Below, piece by piece: positions 1 through 8,466 of a DNA stretch of 64,000 nt (the stretch's first letter is position 1; every line of letters begins with the position of its first letter). The notes under the pieces are model-generated. The model was not told the DNA's origin, ran no database searches, and saw only the letters and a list, made by a program, of their open reading frames with translations. The stretch covers positions 434,001 through 498,000 of the forward strand of contig NZ_CP011533.1 of the NCBI RefSeq assembly GCF_001704275.1, written 5' to 3'. Made by a program: the position numbers and the translations under genes. The DNA is from Streptomyces noursei ATCC 11455. GTDB lineage: Bacteria > Actinomycetota > Actinomycetes > Streptomycetales > Streptomycetaceae.

Positions 1-150
1 CTGGAACTGCACTTCCAGGCAACGCGACTGCCCCCACCGGACCAGGAACTGACGATGCTGCTGTACGCGGCAGAGCCCGATTCGCCGTCCCGAGCAGCAC
101 TGCTTGCGCTGTCGGGAAGAGCCACACCTCATGCAGACGCTGTTGGTTAG
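1..150 (+). CDS. C-terminal end of an XRE/MmyB-like transcriptional regulator (partial)
   Basis: An open frame enters from the left edge and ends at TAG (148-150), leaving 49 residues. The stretch LYAAEPDSPSRAALLAL resembles the end of the MmyB-like ligand-binding domain of actinobacterial XRE regulators, where a similar 'ytAEPGSPSaeaL' pattern closes the protein. The DNA-binding half lies outside the window. The family assignment rests on this tail only, so it is moderate. Nothing coding is evident between its stop and the membrane protein that follows. Confidence 0.55.
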   Translation: MELHFQATRLPPPDQELTMLLYAAEPDSPSRAALLALSGRATPHADAVG

Positions 151-313
151 GTTTTGGGCCCCGGGCGCTTGTGAGGACAGCTCGCGTGCCCGGTCCACCC
201 GGAGGTCTAGGTCGGGCTCCGCCGTCCGGCGGAGGTGGACGCTCCCAGTGGCGGACGTGTACGAGCAAGGTGATGCCCGAGGCTGGAGGTCCTGCCGAGG
301 AAGGGGTATCCGG

Positions 314-1288
314 GTGGAACGCTGGGAACGGGTTGGACGATGCGCGGGATACGGGGCGGCGCTGGCGATGTCGCCCTACTTGTTGATCAAGGTGTCATGG
401 GTCGTCGGTTCACTTCTGGGACTGGCGCCGATCGGACAGGGTTTCAACCTGACCGAGTGGTTCCTCCTCAACACCGTGACCATCGGCATGGCGGGGATCG
501 GCATCGCCCTGTCGCTCGCCCTGGTGCAGCCCTGGGGCATGCGGATACCGGGGCGGCTGGTGGCCTTCTGTGCCTGGACGGGAGCAGGGTTCCTCGTGTC
601 GATCTTGCCCTACGCCGTGCTCAGTGCGGTGCTGGATGCGGGTCACGGCGGCGCACCGAACAGCGGGGGCGACGACGCTGCCATGCCTGGCTGGGAAGGC
701 GCACTGATCCAGTTCAGCTTTGTCGGGATGGGGCTGGGTCTGGCCCTTGCGCTCCCCGCCTACCCGCGGCGGCGCTGGCCGGAAGCCTTCACCGCGCGAG
801 TCGGGGACGACAGCGGTAGGGCTGCGCCATGGGCCGCTGCCGTCGCAGCCGTCGTCGGTCTTGTCTGGGCATATTGGGCAGTTGGTGGCAGCCTCGGAGT
901 CGCGCATCCGGCGCAGAGGGACACCAATGGGTACCTGCTGACGGGCGTGGGTGCGCTCTGGGCCCTTGCCGGATCCGCCGCCGTCTGGATGCTCGCCCAG
1001 CAAGACCCTACGCGAGGGCCCCACCGGCGCCTGCTGATGCTCGGTTGGCTCGGGTCAGGCTCGCTCTTCGCGTGGAGCAGCTGGAAACTGCCCATCACGC
1101 TCTTCGTGGCACTGGCCCACCCGCACGACGTCCCCTTGCCGGAAGACCCCGCCGTCGCTGCGGTGCTTCACCTGGCTGCGGTCGTGGCGGGAGTCGGCAT
1201 GCTGAGATCACTTGTCGGCTCGCGTCCACGCACCCCTGCCGGCACCAGCCCAACGTCCCTGCACGCATCAGGGCCGGGTCGATACTGA
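314..1288 (+). CDS. Conserved hypothetical multi-pass membrane protein
   Basis: About 324 residues from a GTG at 314, preceded by AGGAAGGGG at good spacing; an in-frame ATG at 368 is the alternative start. Hydrophobic stretches recur through the protein: SPYLLIKVSWVVGSLLG near the start, GMAGIGIALSLALVQPW, LVAFCAWTGAGFLVSILPYAV, a segment around WAAAVAAVVGLVWAYW and more toward the end, suggesting about seven membrane spans. The family is widespread in Streptomyces and has no assigned function that I know. The upstream in-frame extension to 104 has no ribosome site and an unnatural Arg-rich composition, so I exclude it. Confidence 0.7.
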   Translation: MERWERVGRCAGYGAALAMSPYLLIKVSWVVGSLLGLAPIGQGFNLTEWFLLNTVTIGMAGIGIALSLALVQPWGMRIPGRLVAFCAWTGAGFLVSILPYAVLSAVLDAGHGGAPNSGGDDAAMPGWEGALIQFSFVGMGLGLALALPAYPRRRWPEAFTARVGDDSGRAAPWAAAVAAVVGLVWAYWAVGGSLGVAHPAQRDTNGYLLTGVGALWALAGSAAVWMLAQQDPTRGPHRRLLMLGWLGSGSLFAWSSWKLPITLFVALAHPHDVPLPEDPAVAAVLHLAAVVAGVGMLRSLVGSRPRTPAGTSPTSLHASGPGRY

Positions 1289-1550
1289 TGGCGAAGCCCG
1301 CCAACGGATGCCCTCAGTCACGCCGACCGATCCGCAGGAAGCGACAATGACTCCTTCACCGAAGGCACGGGTCGTTCTCGACGGCTCCGGAGGTCTTGAG
1401 GCCAAGTGCAACCTCGACGTCGAATGCCATGCGCTGTCGGTCAGCCGTGTGGACGACGAGTCCGTGATCAGGCGAAGGCCGCCCCGGCGTCCGGCACATG
1501 ACCATCCGGGCGAAGCAGTTCGAGACCTTGTTCGAGGCACCAGGCGCCGC

Positions 1551-1961
1551 TCAGTCGGGCAGCGCGGCGGTGAGGTCCACCTCGACCAGCTGCCCAGCGA
1601 AGCCCAACTGCGCAACCCCCAAGAGCGTGCTGGCGGACGTGAACGCCGGTCCGAGGACGGAAGCGGTAAGCCGGCCCCAGGCGATGCCCAGGTCCTCCCT
1701 GTCGTCGCTCCGCACGTAGATCACTGAACGCACCACGTGCTGTGGCTGGGCATTCACCGCCGCGAGGGCGGCGAGCGCGTTCGCGACGACCTGGTCGACT
1801 TGCATCTCGAGGGCACCCGGACCAACGAGGGAGCCACACGGATCGAGCGGGCACTGCCCCGCCAGGTAAGCCGTTCGGCCGGCCTCCACAACGGTGATGT
1901 GGTGATAGCCCGGCGTCTCATGTAACCGGTCGGGGTTGAAGCGGGTGATCTTCGCAGTCAT
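1551..1961 (-). CDS. RidA/YjgF/UK114-family protein
   Basis: 136 residues, the usual length for RidA proteins, which hydrolyse reactive enamine/imine intermediates formed by PLP enzymes in the cytoplasm. Visible family features are the early HHITVVEAGRTAYLAGQ strand-turn, QVDQVVANALAALAAV in the first helix, and VVRSVIYVRS. The Arg that binds the carboxylate of the substrate in true RidA lies in a '..R..V..' pattern here, but the C-terminal PxPxR-type motif is not clear. It may therefore belong to an Rid1-7 paralogue without deaminase activity. It stands alone on the minus strand. The 260 bp downstream (1290-1550) contains no convincing gene. Confidence 0.85.
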   Translation of the reverse strand: MTAKITRFNPDRLHETPGYHHITVVEAGRTAYLAGQCPLDPCGSLVGPGALEMQVDQVVANALAALAAVNAQPQHVVRSVIYVRSDDREDLGIAWGRLTASVLGPAFTSASTLLGVAQLGFAGQLVEVDLTAALPD

Positions 1962-2119
1962 GCCACGAGTCTGACGAGCCTGCCGCAGAAACGCATCACG
2001 ATTTGCCCCACGGCACGACCAGCCGTCACGGCATCAGGTTAAAGAACAAGTTCAGGGGCTGTCCCGCGACTGCGTGTGAGGCTGGTGCATGGGTGGATCG
2101 GCATGGCTATGGTGCCCGC

Positions 2120-2503
2120 ATGACCGATCAGGTGGCTGACGCGAGTGGCGCCCCGCTCGCCAGGCCGGAACTGCACACGGTGCCGCTGGAACTTGAGCGG
2201 GAGGTGGCCGCCGATCCCGCCGAGGTCTTCGACCTCCTGGTTCCCCAGCTTGCGCCCGACGACGGACACACGAAGTTCGCTGTCTACCCACATTGCCTCA
2301 CAGCTGTCATGCAGGGCGACTGGTGGTACCGGGGGGAATATCGAGTGACTGATGCGCCTCGGGGTGCGAGGGTCTCGTACACGGTGGTCAACGTTGCGCA
2401 GGAGCAGTACGAGGCTGGGAACCTCATCAGCAAGGGCACTGTCGCGGCGGCACCCGACGCCTTCGCACGTCGCCTCGATGCTCTTGAAGAATCGCTGCGT
2501 TGA
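2120..2503 (+). CDS. SRPBCC/START-like hypothetical protein
   Basis: 127 residues from the ATG at 2120. The opening LELEREVAADPAEVFDLLV and the later WWYRGEYRV and GARVSYTVVNVA have the beta-helix-beta layout of polyketide cyclase/SRPBCC proteins, which bind hydrophobic ligands in a deep pocket. No catalytic residue can be named. The ribosome site is poor. It ends 17 bp before a transposase remnant, so its end could have been altered, although the final helix (DAFARRLDALEESLR) looks complete. The function is unknown. Confidence 0.65.
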   Translation: MTDQVADASGAPLARPELHTVPLELEREVAADPAEVFDLLVPQLAPDDGHTKFAVYPHCLTAVMQGDWWYRGEYRVTDAPRGARVSYTVVNVAQEQYEAGNLISKGTVAAAPDAFARRLDALEESLR

Positions 2504-2520
2504 GGTGAGATGATCTTGGG

Positions 2521-2830
2521 TGGCTGGTGTTCTCACGACGCCGGAGCCGTCGTGGATGGTCCCGTTCACCGGTCTGAACCCGCGGGAGTTCAGCAAGCCG
2601 ATCATCGCGCTGCGGCGTGAAGGAGCGGACCCGGTCTGCAAGGGCCGCCCCAGGCGGCCTGCCACTGGAGGACCGGGTCCTGCTGGTCGTCGCAGGTACT
2701 CCACCAACCACCAGGTGGTCATCGACGCCGACGCCCGACTGGTCGTCGTAGTGGGCCGGCCGGTGCCCGGCAAACGCAACGACCGCAAGGGAGAATGGGC
2801 AGGTCAACACGGTGCCGTAGATCATTCACG
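2521..2830 (+). pseudogene. IS5-family transposase remnant
   Basis: Two pieces of the streptomycete IS5-type transposase survive. One is an N-terminal VPFTGLNPREFSKPIIALRR segment (about 2556-2630) followed, in another frame, by LEDRVLLVVA. The other is a central STNHQVVIDADARLVVVVG piece with PVPGKRNDRK (about 2700-2790). The linking region with the HTH and the first catalytic Asp is missing, and the reading frame changes at the junction. After about 2830 the similarity stops. No terminal inverted repeats were found. This is an old, inactive copy. Confidence 0.7.
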
Positions 2831-2982
2831 GCGCCGTCGCCGTCAAGTGGCAGCGGTCCGCTGCCGGAGACTGGGGCGCCTAGGCAGCCGAGATCAGCCG
2901 GAGGAACAGCTCACGGGATGTGCCACCGAAGGCGGCGGGGCATTGTGGTGCTTCAGTCCTTCGCCGAAAACCGTGCACCCGC

Positions 2983-3336
2983 TCAGGCGCACCATGGAAC
3001 ACGGCAAGTGTGGGGCGCTGTTCCCTCCGGGCACAAGGTCTTGATCACTGCCTTGCGGATCACTCGCCATGTCCGCAGGGAACACGCCAGGTGGACGCGC
3101 AGCTCGACCGCTTCCCGCTCGCCACTGTTCTGACCAGGATGTTCAAAGGCCCACTGTTCCGCCAGAAAGTCGTACATCTCAGCGGTCGTCAGGTCGCTGT
3201 CGGGATAGGTGCGTGCAACATCCGCCGTGATGATCCGGGCACTCCGGGAACCTACGGTCCGATCGACGAGTTCCCTGACCCAGGCCAGCCCCTGCTCGTC
3301 CGCATACAAGCCGAACCTCAGAATTCGCGTCCTCAT
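2983..3336 (-). CDS. Conserved hypothetical protein, 117 aa
   Basis: The product begins MRTRILRFGLYADEQGLAWV and has a well-formed alpha/beta composition with no low-complexity runs: acidic helices (TTAEMYDFLAEQWAFEHPG), REAVELRVHLAC, and a C-terminal CPEGTAPHTCRVPW with two cysteines. Similar short proteins are common in Streptomyces genomes near accessory loci, but I know of no function. The ATG at 3336 follows AGGTTTGCG, a modest ribosome site. It is convergent with the transposase relic and otherwise isolated. Confidence 0.65.
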   Translation of the reverse strand: MRTRILRFGLYADEQGLAWVRELVDRTVGSRSARIITADVARTYPDSDLTTAEMYDFLAEQWAFEHPGQNSGEREAVELRVHLACSLRTWRVIRKAVIKTLCPEGTAPHTCRVPWCA

Positions 3337-3476
3337 GATGGCGCAAACCTACTGATCAGCAGCCTTCAGCAGCAACGCGTCAACCATCAATGACACAGGG
3401 GATCAGGCAGGCATTCCGAGGGTTCCGATGTCCGAGTGCAGCATCATGAAGCCGCCTTTACCCGGCGGGGAGAGGT

Positions 3477-4541
3477 TCAGCGGGCTGCGGTGGGAGGGGG
3501 CAGGCGCAGGCCCGCCAGGTCCGGGGGGACGCAGGAGTCGGGGCGGAAGAACGGGGCGGACTCTCCGTCGGCCGCGGTGGCGGGCGCGTCGGTGAGCCGG
3601 AAGCGGTCCCGCAGACGTCCGTAGAAGTCGGTGGGCTGGAGGCGGACGAGCCGTACGCGTTGCGGGGCGCGGTAGACGCCGATCCAGTCGCCCGGATCGA
3701 GGACGCCCCGGAGTTGGCCGTCGATGCTGACCGCGGCGCGGCCGGAGTGCGGCAGAATGCGCAGCGCGACCGGTTCGTCGGGGGCTGCGACGACGGTGCG
3801 GTTGAAGGTCATGTGGGCAGCGATCGGGGTGAAGACGACGGCGTCCATGTGCGGGGAGAGCACGGGGCCGCCGGCAGCGAAGCTGTAGGCGGTCGAACCG
3901 GTGGGCGTGGCGACCACGAGGCCGTCGGCGGAGTAGGCGGCCAGCAGCCTGCCGGAAATGTAGACGCCGACGCTGACCTGGTGGTCCCGGGCGAGCTTCT
4001 CCACCACCACGTCGTTCAGGGCGTTGACGTCCAGCGGCAGACCCCAGCCGTCGCCCGCGGCGCTCTCCGGTCGCGCCTGCGGTGGCGGCAGGGCTGGGCC
4101 GCGTCCGTAGCAGAGGAGTGCCTCCAGTTCGGCGGGCAGATCCGGGAGGCGGGAGGCGCGCACGGTCAGTGTCATGCGCTCCTCGACCGGGGCGTGGCCG
4201 GCGTGGACGGCGTCGAGGGCAGTGGTGATGTCGCTGGCCGGCACTTCGGTGAGGAAGCCGACCTTGCCCAGGTCGACACCGAGCACGGTGGCACCGGTCT
4301 TCACGGCGATCCGGGCGCCGCGCAGGAAAGTCCCGTCGCCTCCCAGGGTGACGACCAGGTCGGGGTCGCCGGCCGCGCGGGCCTCCTCGCGCGCGGAACG
4401 GCGGTGTTGATCCGCCGACCAGACGTCGATCTCGGTGCAGGGGACCTCGTGCGCCTCGCACCAGGCGTGCACGACGTCGGCTGCTTCCCGGGAGGCGTCC
4501 CGGCCCTGGTGGACGACCAGTCCGACGCGGTGTACGGGCAT
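3477..4541 (-). CDS. nadK: NAD kinase
   Basis: 354 residues from the ATG at 4541, which has GAGG about 10 nt upstream; the much longer open frame on this strand only mirrors the P450. It phosphorylates NAD to NADP. Hallmarks are LGGDGTFLRGARI (the GGDG ATP/diphosphate loop), LNDVVVEK (the conserved NE/ND motif) and ATPTGSTAYSFAAGGP. A proline-rich insertion near residue 150 and a 50-residue C-terminal extension are longer than in housekeeping NadK. This copy is probably a second, accessory NAD kinase; streptomycetes usually carry more than one. It lies downstream of a P450 on the same strand with a 430-bp gap, so co-transcription is uncertain. Confidence 0.9.
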   Translation of the reverse strand: MPVHRVGLVVHQGRDASREAADVVHAWCEAHEVPCTEIDVWSADQHRRSAREEARAAGDPDLVVTLGGDGTFLRGARIAVKTGATVLGVDLGKVGFLTEVPASDITTALDAVHAGHAPVEERMTLTVRASRLPDLPAELEALLCYGRGPALPPPQARPESAAGDGWGLPLDVNALNDVVVEKLARDHQVSVGVYISGRLLAAYSADGLVVATPTGSTAYSFAAGGPVLSPHMDAVVFTPIAAHMTFNRTVVAAPDEPVALRILPHSGRAAVSIDGQLRGVLDPGDWIGVYRAPQRVRLVRLQPTDFYGRLRDRFRLTDAPATAADGESAPFFRPDSCVPPDLAGLRLPPPTAAR

Positions 4542-4974
4542 GGCGGACCTCGTCTGGTTTCCTCGTTCCACGGGTCTGCCCGCCGGGGTGCGGGGGCTGC
4601 CCGTTCTCACCCGGTCAATCCTGGGGCCTCGGCGCGCGATCGGCCCACCGACATGCCGCTCGCCCCGGCCGAGCCGGTGGGGTGTCCATGTCCTTTCCCT
4701 TCGCGGGACCGCGCCCAGGCAGTACCGGAATCTTCTGAGCCGGCTCGATGGCGGTCTGGCCTGCCCTGGTCGTCGTCCATGTCGGACAGCGCGGTCCAGC
4801 CCTGGAAGGTGTGGAAGGCGGAGCGCATCGTCGAGCCCGGGTACTGGGGGCCGGTGGTGCGGTGGTGCGGTGGTGCGGTGGGCCGCGTCCCAAAGGACGG
4901 TGACGACCACCCGATGGATCGGCCGATCCCCGATGACGCTCCGGTGACCAGGCACAGCGTCGCTGCCCTCGCGT
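4542..4974. other. Intergenic, no gene seen; short 8-bp tandem repeat
   Basis: The 433 bp between the P450 and the NAD kinase carry no reading frame with a ribosome site or recognisable product. They include three perfect tandem copies of GGTGGTGC (4853-4876) and a partial fourth. An 8-bp unit would break any reading frame, which supports a non-coding call. Confidence 0.6.
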
Positions 4975-6222
4975 CTACATCTGCCAGGCGACGGGCAGCT
5001 CATGCACGCCGTGGATGAGCATGTCGGTGCGCATGGGAACGTCCTGGGCCGGGAGTGCCAGGCGCAGCGTAGGAAATCTGGTGAGCAGTGCGGGGAGCAC
5101 CACCTGCATCTCCACGCGTGCGAGTTGCTGGCCCAGGCACTGGTGGACGCCGTGGCCGAAGGCCACATGTCCGCTGGCCGGTCGGTGCAGGTCGAGGGTG
5201 TCGGGATCGGGGAAGCGTTGGGGGTCGCGGTTGGCTGCGGGGATCGAGACGGTGACCGACTCGCCGGCTTTGATGAGCCGGCCGTGCAGTTCGACGTCCT
5301 CCAGCGCCGTGCGTACCGTGCCGGGGATGATGCTCAGGTAGCGGAGCAGTTCCTCGACCGCCTGGGCGGCGATGCCCGGGTCCGTGCGCAGGGCGGAGAG
5401 TTGGTCGGGGCGGGTCAGCAGGGCGAAGGTGCCCAGCGCGATCATGTTGGCGGTCGTGTCCAGGCCGGCGCCGAGCAGCACGAAGCCGATGTTGACCAGT
5501 TCCTCGTCACTGAGGTCGGTGGTGGTCAGGCCGCTGAGCAGGTCCTCGGTGGGCTCGGCGCGTTTGGCCGCCACCAGTTCGCCGAGGAACTCCTGCACCG
5601 CCGCGTACGCGGACGCCATCCGCTCCGGCGCGGCGTCCAGGCGGAACAGGTCCAGCGCATGCCCCTGGAAGCGGGCCCGGTCCGCGTAGGGCACGCCGAG
5701 CAGTTCGCAGATCACCTGCGCCGGGATCGGCTGCGCCAAGGCGTCCACCAGGTCCACCGGGCCGCCGTGCCCCTCCATCACGTCGAGGTGTTCGGCGGTG
5801 ACGGCCTCGATGTGATCCGTGAGCTGGCGCATGCGGCGGACGGTGAACTGGCCGGTGAGCAGGCGGCGGTAGCGGGTGTGCTCCGGGGCGTCCATGGCGG
5901 TGAACATTCCCGGTGGTGAGGGCCGGTTGCCGGCGGGTGCGCCGGGAAACGGCAGATGCCGCAGCTCGGCCCTGGCGCTGAACCGCGCATCGGCCAGCAC
6001 CGCGCGGACCAGGGCGTGGCTGGTCACCAGCCACCCCACATGCCCGTCCGGGTAGTTCAGCCGGCTGAGTGGACGCTGCGCGCGCAGCTCGGCCAGTCCC
6101 TCGGGCGGGTCGAACGGCCGGTCGGCCGCTGGGTCGGCAGTACTGCGGTCATAACGGGCTGCTCCTTCCACATGCTTCGTTTGCGATACGCGAAAAGCTA
6201 GGGCCGCATTTCGCATGGACAC
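4975..6222 (-). CDS. Cytochrome P450
   Basis: A soluble bacterial class I P450 of about 400 residues. It shows the I-helix oxygen-activation motif GAGLDTTAN, the K-helix ExxR in VEELLRY, the PPxR-equivalent region and the haem-thiolate loop FGHGVHQCLGQQLAR with the axial Cys. The C-terminus is complete (PVAWQM). No ferredoxin or reductase gene is adjacent. The start is unclear. The in-frame ATG at 6222 has no good ribosome site, whereas an ATG at 6152 has GGAAGGAGC upstream but is in another reading frame. An in-frame GTG near 6171 is a third option. It diverges from a MarR-type regulator, which may control it. The substrate cannot be predicted. Confidence 0.9.
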   Translation of the reverse strand: MSMRNAALAFRVSQTKHVEGAARYDRSTADPAADRPFDPPEGLAELRAQRPLSRLNYPDGHVGWLVTSHALVRAVLADARFSARAELRHLPFPGAPAGNRPSPPGMFTAMDAPEHTRYRRLLTGQFTVRRMRQLTDHIEAVTAEHLDVMEGHGGPVDLVDALAQPIPAQVICELLGVPYADRARFQGHALDLFRLDAAPERMASAYAAVQEFLGELVAAKRAEPTEDLLSGLTTTDLSDEELVNIGFVLLGAGLDTTANMIALGTFALLTRPDQLSALRTDPGIAAQAVEELLRYLSIIPGTVRTALEDVELHGRLIKAGESVTVSIPAANRDPQRFPDPDTLDLHRPASGHVAFGHGVHQCLGQQLARVEMQVVLPALLTRFPTLRLALPAQDVPMRTDMLIHGVHELPVAWQM

Positions 6223-6231
6223 CAGCCAACT

Positions 6232-6273
6232 CCTGTATCAATGCAGGTAGAAGCGAGAAGTTCGATGCAATGA
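6232..6273. promoter_or_regulatory. Candidate operator between the P450 and the MarR-type gene
   Basis: The divergent intergenic region has CCTG-N8-CAGG (6232-6247), CAGGTAGAA (6244-6252) and TGCAATGA (6266-6273). The last two words recur upstream of the paralogous regulator at 14618. Shared words in front of two paralogous regulators suggest autoregulatory operator elements; this is inference. Confidence 0.35.
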
Positions 6274-6332
6274 CATGCAGCTGAACGCATCGGTTCGTGC
6301 ATCGTCACGAGGCGGTGGAACGGGAGGGCAGG

Positions 6333-7061
6333 ATGCCTGGAGGTCGTCTGACGTACGAGGAGCGACAGCATGTCGCGGCCGGGCTGGCAGCAGGGCTCAG
6401 CTGCGCCGAGATAGCTCGCCGGCTGGGACGGCCCGGGTCGACCATCAGCCGCGAGGTCGCGCGTAACGGTGGGGCTCGCGGCTATCGGGCGAACCAGGCG
6501 CAGCAGGCCGCCAAGTGGCGGGCCCGCCGCCGCGATCCGCACCCCGGCACGCCGCCCGCTACGGGCATCGACGGGTGCGATCCACAGGCACAGCGCGAGT
6601 TCGAGGACGGGCTCGTCGAGATGATGATCCAGACCGGGGTCCCGGCGATGATGGCCAGGGTCCTGACGTGCCTGTTCACCAGCGACACCGGCAGCATCGG
6701 CTCCGCCGAGCTCGTCGCCCGGCTACAGGTCAGCCCGGCCTCCGTCTCCAAGGCCGTCGGCTGGCTGGAACAGCGGGGGCTGGTCAGGCGCGAACGCGAC
6801 GGCCGGCGACAGCGGTACCTCATCGACGACTCCCCCGGGTACCAGGCGTGGCAGGCCAGCACCCAATCGATGGTCAGGTGGGCGGAACTCACCCAACGGG
6901 GAGCCGAACTGTTCGGCAGCACCACGCCGGTCGGGGCCCGGCTGCACACAACGAGCGAGTTCTTCCGGCACCTCACCCATGACATGACCCGGGCGGCCGA
7001 GCACTGGCGGCAGACGCTCTCAGCGGGGCCGTCGCCCCGGCCAGCTTGCCGGTGCGTGTGA
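6333..7061 (+). CDS. Regulator with an IS30-type HTH fused to a GbsR/MarR winged helix
   Basis: 242 residues from the ATG at 6333, which has GGGAGGG upstream. Residues 1-65 (RLTYEERQHVAAGLAAGLS, EIARRLGRPGSTISREVARN, then GYRANQAQQ) match the N-terminal HTH of IS30 transposases (HTH_38). Residues 95-175 (GVPAMMARVLTCLFTSD, LVARLQVSPASVSKAVGWLE, GLVRRERDGRRQRY) form a MarR/GbsR winged helix. There is no transposase catalytic domain, so it should be a transcription factor with a borrowed DNA-binding module. It diverges from the P450 and has a close paralogue at 14618. The effector is unknown. Confidence 0.85.
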   Translation: MPGGRLTYEERQHVAAGLAAGLSCAEIARRLGRPGSTISREVARNGGARGYRANQAQQAAKWRARRRDPHPGTPPATGIDGCDPQAQREFEDGLVEMMIQTGVPAMMARVLTCLFTSDTGSIGSAELVARLQVSPASVSKAVGWLEQRGLVRRERDGRRQRYLIDDSPGYQAWQASTQSMVRWAELTQRGAELFGSTTPVGARLHTTSEFFRHLTHDMTRAAEHWRQTLSAGPSPRPACRCV

Positions 7062-7206
7062 GCGGCCGCGCCCACCGTGAGGGCTGTCGTCCGTACCGGC
7101 CCTGTCGGCACGAAATCGACGGCGGCGGTGACGGTCAGCACCAGCAGATAGTCACGCACAAGCCCCCAGGGACGTCTCAACGCGCATGGACGGTACCCGG
7201 TTCGGT

Positions 7207-7279
7207 CGCCGGCGGCTGACACCACCACCCGACGACCACAACACGCACAAGCGACCCCGGCCCGTCCCTCAGCCCGTAC
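7207..7279. repeat. 73-bp dispersed repeat, copy 1 (USP 3' end)
   Basis: These 73 bases are identical to 46646-46718. This copy contains the stop codon of the minus-strand USP (7269-7271) and its downstream flank. The second copy begins within the end of the V/A-ATPase subunit D gene. No inverted repeats flank either copy. Confidence 0.8.
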
Positions 7280-8147
7280 CGGCCCCCTGAGGCACCACCG
7301 CCAACGGACCCGGCGCGAAGTGCGCCAAGCTGCGGCTGGTGGAGCCGAGCACCATCCCGCGGAAACCGCCCAGGCCACGGGACCCGACCACCAGGCAGCG
7401 TGCCGCGGTGGCCTCCTGGGCCAATTGCACCGCCGGCTGCCCCATCACGACCTTCTCCCGCACCACGACTTGCGGGTACTTCTCGCGCCACCCGGCGAGT
7501 GCCTCCGACACGTCGACGAAGGACTCCTCGACGGCCTCCGGCCAGTCGCCGCGGCGCGGCCGTCGCACCTGCACCGCGAGCAGGTCCGCCTCGCTCGACG
7601 CCGCCTCCTCGAAGGCGAAGGCCACCGCCGGCGCCGATGCCGGCGAACCGTCCACGCCGACCATCACCGGGCCGAGCCGGTCGTAGCGCGCGGTGTCGCC
7701 GACGACCAGCACCACCGGGCACGGAGGGTGCCCGACGAGGGACCGGCCGACCGTGGTGAAGGTGACCGCCTCCCCCGGGCCGGACACCTGACGGGAACCG
7801 ATCACCAGCAGGACGGCGCCCTCCGCCGCCTCCCGCAGCACGGCGGGCGGATCGCCGTCCTCCAGACGCGTGCTGATCCGCAGGCCGGGCACCTGCTCTG
7901 CCGCGCTGTCCATGTGGTTCCGCAGAAGATCCCGTCCCGCGGCCCGGAAATGCGAGGCCCACACCTGATCCGGCGCGTCATGCCGATGCTTCGGCGCGGC
8001 TCCGGCGGGCCATTCCTGGGCATGCACAAGGCACAGCTCCCGGCCACGTCGCGCCGCGGCGTCCGCCGCCCAGGCCACCGCACTCGCGGCCGTCGACGAA
8101 CGGGAGACTCCGACCATCACCGGGTTGCCCGGATCGTTGCTGCTCAT
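7269..8147 (-). CDS. Universal stress protein, two tandem Usp domains
   Basis: 292 residues. Domain 1 is about 1-140 (VMVGVSRSSTAASAVAWAAD ... LLVIGSRQVSGPGEA) and domain 2 about 150-288 (VMVGVDGSPASAPAVAFAFE ... LVVGSRGLGGFRGMVLGSTS). The second domain keeps the ATP-binding G-x2-G-x9-G-S/T loop. The first has it degraded to GSRQVSGPGEAVTF, so probably only one site binds nucleotide. A tandem pair of GGGCC-N4-GGCCC boxes lies about 90-125 bp upstream, as for other stress genes here. The ATG at 8147 follows GGAGGGAGATGAAGC. The stop lies in a 73-bp repeat. Confidence 0.92.
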   Translation of the reverse strand: MSSNDPGNPVMVGVSRSSTAASAVAWAADAAARRGRELCLVHAQEWPAGAAPKHRHDAPDQVWASHFRAAGRDLLRNHMDSAAEQVPGLRISTRLEDGDPPAVLREAAEGAVLLVIGSRQVSGPGEAVTFTTVGRSLVGHPPCPVVLVVGDTARYDRLGPVMVGVDGSPASAPAVAFAFEEAASSEADLLAVQVRRPRRGDWPEAVEESFVDVSEALAGWREKYPQVVVREKVVMGQPAVQLAQEATAARCLVVGSRGLGGFRGMVLGSTSRSLAHFAPGPLAVVPQGAGTG

Positions 8148-8236
8148 GCTTCATCTCCCTCCGGAGACGGACCGCCGGAGAGGCCCGACAGGAACCCTGT
8201 GGTCCCAGCTTGACGCGCGCGGCACCGACACCGATA

Positions 8237-8270
8237 GGGCCGGGTGGCACCGCACGGGGCCCGGAGGCCC
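8237..8270. promoter_or_regulatory. Two DosR-like palindromic boxes upstream of the USP
   Basis: GGGCCGGGTGGCAC (8237-8250, one half-site mismatch) and GGGCCCGGAGGCCC (8257-8270, perfect GGGCC-N4-GGCCC). The boxes are spaced 20 bp centre to centre, so they lie on the same helix face. They are 90-123 bp upstream of the minus-strand USP start at 8147. The proposed activator is a DosR/OsdR-type response regulator (inference). Confidence 0.5.
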
Positions 8271-8390
8271 CCTCACCCAGGACCAGGAAATCAGGCCGTC
8301 GCCCCCCTCGCCGGTGCGGGAGTAGAGAGAGTCCCCAGATTCCGAGACATGGTTGCATCCATCAACCATTCCTGCGGTCCGGGGCATGCG

Positions 8391-8426
8391 AACGGCCACC
8401 CTCGGTCACGTTGGAGGGTGGCCGTT
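8391..8426. terminator. Strong intrinsic-terminator-like hairpin
   Basis: A perfect 13-bp stem, AACGGCCACCCTC / GAGGGTGGCCGTT, encloses a 10-nt loop. It lies 40 bp beyond the stop of the minus-strand XRE/TPR gene (8467) and upstream of the USP promoter boxes, so it probably insulates the two genes. Confidence 0.75.
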
Positions 8427-8466
8427 GGGCTGTGTCAGGCCGTGAGTTCCACGCTGGCGTATACAG

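Noticed and set aside
1347..1550. A possible peptide beginning MTPSPKARVVLDGSGG
   Set aside because: Only the first 40 residues look protein-like. The frame then mirrors RidA, so I could not support a gene.
4853..4882. Tandem GGTGGTGC copies as a possible CRISPR or protein repeat
   Set aside because: Only three copies of an 8-bp unit without spacers; a simple slippage repeat.
3660..5919. Long plus-strand frames opposite the NAD kinase and the P450
   Set aside because: Gly/Val/Asp-rich mirror translations of the real genes on the other strand.
4975..7061. The P450 as part of a secondary-metabolite cluster
   Set aside because: No polyketide synthase, NRPS, terpene synthase or tailoring set is nearby; only a regulator and an NAD kinase.
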